Shown here: in pieces, positions 5,980 to 10,732 of the stretch | How positions within the stretch are numbered: position 1 is the first letter of the stretch | How the letters are laid out: each line of letters opens with the position of its first letter | Source of the DNA: an uncultured Bacilli bacterium | GTDB taxonomy: Bacteria > Bacillota_I > Bacilli_A > RF39 > UBA660 | Direction of reading: 5' to 3' | Length of the DNA: 10,732 nucleotides | Assembly (NCBI GenBank): GCA_947591565.1 | Contig: CANQDH010000026.1 | Coordinates: 1-10,732 of the forward strand | Made by a program: the position numbers and the translations under genes | Notes under the pieces: model-generated | Databases searched by the model: none | What the model was told of the DNA's origin: nothing | What the model saw: only the letters and a program-made list of their open reading frames with translations

Positions 5980-6519
5980 ATGAACCGCCTAAAAGAAAAA
6001 TATAATAACGAAGTTATACCAAGTTTAAAAGAAAAATATAATTATTCTAGCATTATGGCAGTACCAAAATTAGAAAAAATAGTTGTTAATATTGGATGTG
6101 GAGATGCATCACAAAATAGTAAATTATTAGAAGCTTCTATGAATGATCTTGAACTTATTACAGGTCAAAAACCAGTTGCAACTAAAGCTAAAAAAGCTAT
6201 TGCCGGATTTAAAATTCGTGCTGGTCAACCAATCGGTTGCAAAGTAACATTACGTGGAGAAAAAATGTACAATTTCCTAGATAAATTATTTAGTATTGCA
6301 CTTCCACGAGTTAGAGATTTTAGAGGAGTTTCACCTAAAGCATTTGATGGACGTGGAAATTATACTTTAGGTTTAAATGAACAATTAATTTTTTCAGAAA
6401 TAGAGTATGATAATATCGTTAAAGTACGCGGAATGGATATCATTTTTGTTACAACAGCAAAAACTAATGATGAAGCGTATGATCTCTTAAAAGGCCTTGG
6501 TATGCCATTTAAGAAGTAA
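5980..6519 (+). CDS. rplE: 50S ribosomal protein L5
   Basis: L5 binds 5S rRNA with L18 and L25-type proteins and forms a bridge to S13. The 179 residues match the family length. Landmarks are the start MNRLKEKYNNEVIPSLKEKY, VPKLEKIVVNIGCGDA (28-43), ITGQKPVATKAKKAIAGFKI (60-79), LRGEKMYNFLDKL, the loop ALPRVRDFRGVSPKAFDGRG (108-127) and NYTLGLNEQLIFSEIEYD. The LKEKYN unit occurs twice near the N-terminus, with a 16-base identical stretch at the DNA level; this follows the usual family pattern of two related segments and seems of no special meaning. AAGGAGGG precedes the ATG. Confidence 0.98.
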   Translation: MNRLKEKYNNEVIPSLKEKYNYSSIMAVPKLEKIVVNIGCGDASQNSKLLEASMNDLELITGQKPVATKAKKAIAGFKIRAGQPIGCKVTLRGEKMYNFLDKLFSIALPRVRDFRGVSPKAFDGRGNYTLGLNEQLIFSEIEYDNIVKVRGMDIIFVTTAKTNDEAYDLLKGLGMPFKK

Positions 6520-6537
6520 TTAAATTAGGAGGAAATT

Positions 6538-6723
6538 ATGGCTAAAAAAAGCATGATTATAAAAGCTAGTCGTAAACCTAAATTTGAGGTACGTAAGTAT
6601 ACTCGTTGCAATCGTTGCGGTAGACCACATGCTGTACTTAGAAAGTATGGAATTTGCCGTATTTGTTTTAGGGAATTAGCTTATAAAGGACAAATACCAG
6701 GTGTTAAGAAATCTAGCTGGTAA
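6538..6723 (+). CDS. rpsN: 30S ribosomal protein S14, zinc-binding type Z
   Basis: S14 belongs to the head of the 30S subunit. This is the short form of 61 residues. Four cysteines, Cys24, Cys27, Cys40 and Cys43, lie in RCNRCGRPH and GICRICFRE and form the zinc site; the tail ELAYKGQIPGVKKSSW is the family signature. The long zinc-free form found in some bacteria as a low-zinc paralogue is not in this window. The locus is also called rpsZ or rpsN1. AGGAGG precedes the start, 18 nt after rplE. Because the zinc form is carried in the operon, it is the likely main S14. Confidence 0.98.
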   Translation: MAKKSMIIKASRKPKFEVRKYTRCNRCGRPHAVLRKYGICRICFRELAYKGQIPGVKKSSW

Positions 6724-6740
6724 TATGGAAGGAGGATTAT

Positions 6741-7136
6741 ATGGTAACAGATCCAATCGCAGATATGCTTACAAGAATTCGTAATGCAAATCAAATGCGA
6801 TACAAAGAAGTTGAAGTACCCGCTTCAAAAATAAAAATTGAAATAGCTAAAATATTAAAAGAACAAGGATTTATTAGCGATTATAAAGTTAATAAAGATA
6901 GTTTTCCAAATATGATAACTATGAATTTAAAATATGGACAAAATAAAGAACGTGTAATTACTGGATTAAAAAGAATTTCAAAACCAGGTTTACGTGTTTA
7001 TGCAAACGCTTTAGATATACCAAAAGTTTTAAACGGATTAGGAATTGCTATTATTTCTACTTCTAAAGGTCTTATGACTGATAAAGAAGCTCGCAAACAA
7101 AATGTTGGTGGCGAAGTGCTTGCTTATATTTGGTAG
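6741..7136 (+). CDS. rpsH: 30S ribosomal protein S8
   Basis: S8 is a primary 16S rRNA-binding protein of the platform; in E. coli it also represses the spc operon by binding rplE mRNA. The 131 residues show DPIADMLTRIRNANQ (4-18), VPASKIKIEIAKILKEQGFI (27-46) and the C-terminal RNA-binding block STSKGLMTDKEARKQNVGGE (106-125) with the family end LAYIW. The start ATG follows AAGGAGG; the second codon is GTA. I did not find an obvious copy of the S8 16S-like target around rplE, so the E. coli type of control is unsupported here. Confidence 0.98.
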   Translation: MVTDPIADMLTRIRNANQMRYKEVEVPASKIKIEIAKILKEQGFISDYKVNKDSFPNMITMNLKYGQNKERVITGLKRISKPGLRVYANALDIPKVLNGLGIAIISTSKGLMTDKEARKQNVGGEVLAYIW

Positions 7137-7154
7137 AAAGTAAGGAGGATTAAT

Positions 7155-7688
7155 ATGAGTCGAATTGGTAATAGAGAACTTGCCATACCAGAAAATGTTA
7201 CGGTTACAGTTGACGGTAATGTTGTAAATGTTAAAGGTCCTAAGGGTGAACTTTCTACAAAAGTAAATGAAAATATTACAGTTAAAGTAGAAGGTAATAA
7301 AGTTATATGTACAAGAGTAAATGATAACTTTAAAAACTTTCATGGAACAGCAAATGCTAACATCAAAAACATGATTGTTGGTGTAACAGAAGGATTTGAA
7401 AAAAAATTAGAAGCAGTTGGTGTTGGATATCGTTTTCAAGTTAAAGGTAATACTTTAGTCATAACAGCTGGTTTTTCACATCCTGTTGAAGTTAATGTAC
7501 CAAATGGTCTTAAACTTGAAAGTCCAAGTAATACGGAATTATTTATTAGAGGCATTGATAAACAACTAGTTGGAGAATTCGCTGCTAATATCCGTAAGAT
7601 TAGAAAGCCAGAACCATATAAAGGAAAAGGTATTCGTTACACAGACGAACACATTATTCGTAAAGTTGGTAAGAAAGCTGCTAAATAG
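7155..7688 (+). CDS. rplF: 50S ribosomal protein L6
   Basis: L6 lies near the factor-binding site at the base of the L7/L12 stalk and matters for 50S maturation. The 177 residues form the two repeated alpha/beta domains of the family: MSRIGNRELAIPENVTVTVD with NVKGPKGELS (27-36) in the first, and VGVGYRFQVKGNTLVITAGF (89-108) plus SHPVEVNVPNG in the second. The family-diagnostic end RKIRKPEPYKGKGIRYTDEH (145-164) is intact. AAGGAGG lies before the ATG, 18 nt after rpsH. Confidence 0.98.
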   Translation: MSRIGNRELAIPENVTVTVDGNVVNVKGPKGELSTKVNENITVKVEGNKVICTRVNDNFKNFHGTANANIKNMIVGVTEGFEKKLEAVGVGYRFQVKGNTLVITAGFSHPVEVNVPNGLKLESPSNTELFIRGIDKQLVGEFAANIRKIRKPEPYKGKGIRYTDEHIIRKVGKKAAK

Positions 7689-7710
7689 TCTAAAGTAAAG
7701 GAGAAATACT

Positions 7711-8073
7711 ATGATAAATAAAGTTTCACGCAATGATATGCGTATTTCTAGACATAAAAGAGTTAGAGAAAAAGTTAGTGGAACAGCTAATATGCCAAGA
7801 CTTAATGTGTTTAGATCTAATAAAAACATTTTTGCTCAAATCATAGATGATGAAGCTGCTGTTACTTTAGTTAGTGCATCTTCCATTGATAAAGAATTAA
7901 AATTAGAAAATGGAAGTAATATTGAATCTGCTGCTAAAGTAGGAGAATTACTTGCTAAGAGAGCAAAAAAGAAAAAAATTACTAAGGTAACATTCGATAG
8001 AGGAGGTTACCAATATCACGGACGTGTTGAAGCACTTGCTAATGCTGCCCGTGAAAACGGATTAGAGTTCTAA
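7711..8073 (+). CDS. rplR: 50S ribosomal protein L18
   Basis: L18 attaches 5S rRNA to the central protuberance together with L5. The 120 residues show a basic N-terminus RISRHKRVREKVSGT (11-25), PRLNVFRSNKNIFAQIID (29-46), the AAKVGELLAKRAKKKKIT helix and DRGGYQYHGRVEALANAARE (95-114) with the usual end GLEF. AAAGGAG precedes the ATG, 22 nt after rplF. The family is certain; an inner ATG at codon 10 exists but the position of the ribosome binding site favours the start given. Confidence 0.97.
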   Translation: MINKVSRNDMRISRHKRVREKVSGTANMPRLNVFRSNKNIFAQIIDDEAAVTLVSASSIDKELKLENGSNIESAAKVGELLAKRAKKKKITKVTFDRGGYQYHGRVEALANAARENGLEF

Positions 8074-8086
8074 AGGAGGGTAATTA

Positions 8087-8593
8087 ATGGAAAATAAAAA
8101 AAGAGAAGCTCGCCCTAAACAATATGAAGAAGTAATGGTTGCACTTCGTAGGGTTACAAAAGTAACTAAAGGTGGTAGACATTTCCGTTTTGCTGCAACA
8201 ATGGCTGTTGGTGATGGAAATGGTTTAATCGGACTTGGAACTGGTAAAGCTAACGAAGTACCAGATGCTATCAAAAAAGGTGTTCAAGCTGCTACAAAAA
8301 ATATTACAAGAATTTCATTAGTTGAAAATAGAACTATTCCTCATGAAGCCATTGGTGTAGAAGGTGCTAGTAAAGTTCTTCTAAAACCAGCTCCAAAAGG
8401 TACAGGAGTAAAAGCCGGTGGTCCAGTTCGTGCTGTACTAGAACTTGCTGGTGTTAAAGATATCTTATCTAAATCACTAGGATCTAATACAAAAATAAAT
8501 ATGGCACAGGCTACTTTAAACGCATTAAAATCACAAAGAACAGTTGCTGAAGTTGCAAAACTTCGTGGTAAAAAAGTAGAGGAGATTTTATAA
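8087..8593 (+). CDS. rpsE: 30S ribosomal protein S5
   Basis: S5 takes part in decoding accuracy and in the mRNA entry channel with S3 and S4. The 168 residues show VALRRVTKVTKGGRHFRFAA (18-37), the spectinomycin-region loop, then VGDGNGLIGLGTGKANEVPD (42-61), VLLKPAPKGTGVKAGGPVRA (99-118) and VLELAGVKDILSKSLGSNT. The usual KVG after GDGNG is LIG here. AAAGGAGGG precedes the ATG. The stop TAA overlaps the rplO ATG by one base, leaving no room for rpmD, which normally follows. Confidence 0.98.
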   Translation: MENKKREARPKQYEEVMVALRRVTKVTKGGRHFRFAATMAVGDGNGLIGLGTGKANEVPDAIKKGVQAATKNITRISLVENRTIPHEAIGVEGASKVLLKPAPKGTGVKAGGPVRAVLELAGVKDILSKSLGSNTKINMAQATLNALKSQRTVAEVAKLRGKKVEEIL

Positions 8594-9036
8594 TGAAGTT
8601 AAATACAATGCATCCAAATGAAGGTGCTAAAAAGAAAAGAAAAATTGTAGGTCGTGGCGTAGGTAGCGGTCTTGGTAAAACAAGTGGTAGAGGAGAAAAA
8701 GGACAAAAAGCTAGAAGTGGTTATAGTCATAAACCTGGTTTCGAAGGTGGACAATTACCTTTATACCGTCGTTTACCAAAAAGAGGTTTTAGTAATGCAA
8801 TGTTTAAAGTTGAATATGCAGTTATCAATTTAGATGATTTAAATAAATTTGAAAATGATGCTGTTGTTACTCCAGAAATCTTAAAAGAAATGGGATTAGT
8901 TAAAAAAAGTTTAGATGGAATTAAAGTACTTGGAAGTGGAAAATTAGAGAAAAAACTAGTTGTTAAAGCTCATAAATTTTCAAGTACAGCTAAAGAACAA
9001 ATAGAAAAATTAGGTGGAAAAGCAGAGGTGATTTAA
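8593..9036 (+). CDS. rplO: 50S ribosomal protein L15
   Basis: L15 is a late-assembly 50S protein with a long basic N-terminal arm threaded through 23S rRNA. The 147 residues start MKLNTMHPNEGAKKKRK and carry GRGVGSGLGKTSGRGEKGQK (21-40), SGYSHKPGFEGGQLPLYRRL (42-61) and PKRGFSN; the globular end includes VVKAHKFSSTAKEQIEKLGG. The ATG shares one base with the rpsE stop, and AGAGGAGAT inside rpsE serves as ribosome binding site. It follows rpsE directly instead of rpmD. secY begins at the very next base after its stop. Confidence 0.98.
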   Translation: MKLNTMHPNEGAKKKRKIVGRGVGSGLGKTSGRGEKGQKARSGYSHKPGFEGGQLPLYRRLPKRGFSNAMFKVEYAVINLDDLNKFENDAVVTPEILKEMGLVKKSLDGIKVLGSGKLEKKLVVKAHKFSSTAKEQIEKLGGKAEVI

Positions 9037-9039
9037 TTG
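9024..9039 (+). promoter_or_regulatory. Ribosome binding site that fixes a TTG start for secY
   Basis: GAGGTGAT (9025-9032) is an uninterrupted match to the canonical Shine-Dalgarno region and lies 4 nt before TTG (9037-9039), which follows the rplO stop TAA without any gap. The site lies inside the last codons of rplO. No in-frame ATG occurs before the first membrane segment of SecY, so TTG is the only start that keeps a normal N-terminus. Confidence 0.85.
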
Positions 9040-10296
9040 CTTACACAAGTAAAGCAAATATTTAATCCTCAAAATAAAGATTTGCGTAAAAGAATTCTTT
9101 TTACCCTAGTTGCATTATTTATTTTTAAACTTGGTACAACTATTATCGTACCAGGTATCGATAAATCTGAATTAAATATTTCCGGATTTTTAGGATTAAT
9201 TAATGCCATGGGTGGTGGCGCACTAGAGAAATTTTCAATTTTTTCACTAGGTGTTATGCCATATATTACGGCTTCCATTATTGTACAGTTGTTACAAATG
9301 GATATTGTACCATACTTTTCAGAACTTGCAAAAGAAGGTCAAACAGGTCGTGATAAACTAAATACGATAACAAGAGTTTTAGGCATTATTTTAGCCTTCT
9401 TTCAAGGCTATATGCTATCATTTGCATACATTAAAAATGGTAGTGTTGCCGATTATCTACAATTCTCTGTTGTCTTAACAGCAGGTACAGCTTTTCTTCT
9501 TTGGTTAGGTGATCAAATCACAGCTAAAGGAGTAGGAAATGGAATTTCACTTATCATTATGGCAGGTATAATTGCGACGATGCCATCAATGTTCGTTCAA
9601 GCCTATAACAGTTTCATTGTTACAGACACTGTTCAAACATTAATGCTTGGTATCTTTAAATTCGCAGGCTTTATTGCCTTATATCTTGCGATTATCGTTG
9701 GTGTTGTTTTTGTTGAAACAGCTGAAAGAAGAATTCCAATACAGTATGCAAATAGTTCAACTAGTAGTTTAGGAAAACAAAATTATATTCCTTTCAAGTT
9801 GAACTCAGCAGGAGTTATTCCCGTTATATTTGCATCTGCTCTTATATCTATACCATCATTACTTGCTGGATTTATTAAAAATGATGGATATCAATTATTT
9901 GTATCTAAATGGCTTGGATTAAATACCACAACAGGTTTTATTCTATATATATTATTTATCTTTGTTTTTGGATACTTCTATACATTTTTTCAATTAAAAC
10001 CAAAAGAACTTGCTGATAATTTACAAAAAAATGGTGGATATATACCAGGCGTTAGACCTGGTGAAGAAACAGTTAAATACGTAACCAAGGTTTTAAAAAG
10101 AATAACGATTGTTGGTACTCTTTTCCTAGTTATTATAGCTGCTTTACCAATCTTATGTTCACATATACCAGGATTACCCGCAAGTGTTTCAATTGGTGGA
10201 ACAGGATTATTAATCGTTGTTGGTGTTGCTCTTGAAACATACAAACAACTTGAAAGCAATTTAGTAGCACGAAAATATACAAGGGGCCGTAGATAA
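9037..10296 (+). CDS. secY: Protein translocase subunit SecY
   Basis: SecY is the channel of the SecYEG translocon in the cytoplasmic membrane; it takes chains from the ribosome or from SecA. The 419 residues give ten predicted membrane segments, roughly 19-40, 66-88, 112-132, 142-162, 168-190, 203-226, 256-280, 300-320, 356-376 and 384-402. The plug and second segment read GGGALEKFSIFSLGVMPYIT (59-78) and the family motif GDQITAKGVGNGISLII follows at 158-174. The cytosolic loop KPKELADNLQKNGGYIPGVR (321-340) holds the conserved Arg340 used with SecA and ribosomes. It starts with TTG, the only non-ATG start here. Low GC and codon use match its neighbours. Confidence 0.98.
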   Translation: MLTQVKQIFNPQNKDLRKRILFTLVALFIFKLGTTIIVPGIDKSELNISGFLGLINAMGGGALEKFSIFSLGVMPYITASIIVQLLQMDIVPYFSELAKEGQTGRDKLNTITRVLGIILAFFQGYMLSFAYIKNGSVADYLQFSVVLTAGTAFLLWLGDQITAKGVGNGISLIIMAGIIATMPSMFVQAYNSFIVTDTVQTLMLGIFKFAGFIALYLAIIVGVVFVETAERRIPIQYANSSTSSLGKQNYIPFKLNSAGVIPVIFASALISIPSLLAGFIKNDGYQLFVSKWLGLNTTTGFILYILFIFVFGYFYTFFQLKPKELADNLQKNGGYIPGVRPGEETVKYVTKVLKRITIVGTLFLVIIAALPILCSHIPGLPASVSIGGTGLLIVVGVALETYKQLESNLVARKYTRGRR

Positions 10297-10732
10297 TGAG
10301 AGGAATCATATTTATTGCCCCACCTACAGCAGGTAAAGGAACACAGGCTTTAGCGTTAACTAAGAAATATCATTTTTTACATATATCAACAGGTGATTTA
10401 CTTCGAGAAGAAATCAAAAAAAACACACCTGATGCTCAGTATATAAAAGATAAAATGGCAAATGGTGAACTTGTTGATGAACATATTGTTTTAAATTTAT
10501 TAGAAGAAAAATTAAAACAGACAAAAGATGATTTTATTTTAGATGGTTTTCCAAGAAATAAAAATCAAGCTATTTATTTAGATCATATCTTAAAACAATT
10601 AAATATAAATAAATTATATGTTATTGATATTGATATAGATGAAGATGTAGCTAAACAAAGGATTCTTGGAAGAATGCAATGTCCAAAATGTAAAAAAATT
10701 TATAATAATGCATCTTTAGACTTAAAGCCCAT
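10296..10732 (+). CDS. adk: Adenylate kinase family protein, 3' end outside the window
   Basis: Adenylate kinase converts ATP and AMP to two ADP in the cytosol. The 145 visible residues open MRGIIFIAPPTAGKGTQ: the P-loop is APPTAGKGT (8-16) where the family has GxPGxGKGT. Other sites are normal: STGDLLRE (31-38) and DGFPRNKNQA (83-92) with Arg87 and Gln91 for AMP, then Arg122 and Arg126 in RILGR. The LID begins with Cys129 and Cys132 (CPKC), the start of a zinc site; the second cysteine pair would lie past the edge. The start overlaps the secY stop (TAATG) behind a weak AAGGGG. A related nucleoside monophosphate kinase is possible, but position after secY favours Adk. Confidence 0.9.
   Translation, partial: MRGIIFIAPPTAGKGTQALALTKKYHFLHISTGDLLREEIKKNTPDAQYIKDKMANGELVDEHIVLNLLEEKLKQTKDDFILDGFPRNKNQAIYLDHILKQLNINKLYVIDIDIDEDVAKQRILGRMQCPKCKKIYNNASLDLKP

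Larger units (their letters stand above)
22..10732 (+). other. S10-spc operon, co-directional transcription unit (right end open)
   Basis: Twenty-two genes follow one promoter on the same strand with gaps of at most 26 nt, five overlaps and one zero-length junction. I saw no hairpin followed by a T-run in the gaps, so one long transcript is likely, although internal promoters inside coding sequence cannot be excluded. Gene order equals the ancestral bacterial order from rpsJ to secY-adk without rpmD. The S10 and spc parts are joined with only the rpsQ-rplN gap between them. Confidence 0.85.

Noticed and set aside
5986..6040. Short direct repeat encoding LKEKYN twice at the start of rplE
   Set aside because: The L5 family normally has two similar segments here, and AT-rich codon use makes the DNA copies look alike.

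Overview
This window is the 5' end and most of a bacterial S10-spc ribosomal protein operon. It holds, all on the + strand, rpsJ-rplC-rplD-rplW-rplB-rpsS-rplV-rpsC-rplP-rpmC-rpsQ (S10 part), then rplN-rplX-rplE-rpsN-rpsH-rplF-rplR-rpsE-rplO-secY (spc part), then the start of adk, which runs off the right edge. Twenty-one genes are complete and one is partial. Gene order is the standard one except that rpmD (L30) is missing between rpsE and rplO.

Organism: an AT-rich, low-GC Gram-positive bacterium, most likely from the Bacilli/Mollicutes-like side of the Firmicutes. Supporting points are the short four-cysteine (zinc) S14, an S17 and S14 very close to the Bacillus type, strong AGGAGG ribosome binding sites before almost every gene, Leu as TTA and Arg as AGA/CGT, adk directly after secY, and a CxxC zinc-type LID in Adk. 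Loss of L30, the divergent L16 and S10 sequences and the unusual Adk P-loop point to an uncultured or reduced-genome lineage rather than Bacillus itself. That placement is inference.

Layout: positions 1-185 hold an A-rich start, a clear sigma-A type promoter (TTGATT, 17 bp, TATAAT) and a leader of about 128 nt with candidate alternative stems. From 186 onward coding is almost continuous. Gaps are 26 nt or less, with overlaps at rplD/rplW, rpsC/rplP, rplP/rpmC, rpsE/rplO and secY/adk, and zero gap at rplO/secY. I see no internal terminator, no RNA gene, no mobile element and no gene on the - strand. No stretch over 300 bases lacks a gene.

How the genes work together: one transcript supplies proteins of both ribosomal subunits in near-equal amounts, plus the SecY channel that receives nascent chains from the ribosome, and adenylate kinase for adenylate balance. 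It is a conserved housekeeping region and I do not see an undescribed system in it. The points worth a second look are lineage-specific: the missing rpmD, an acidic C-terminal tail on L3, an atypical Adk P-loop, substitutions in the L4/L22 exit-tunnel loops and in the S3 mRNA-entry patch, absence of TGA stops among 21 genes, a TTG start for secY, and a leader that could fold in two exclusive ways.
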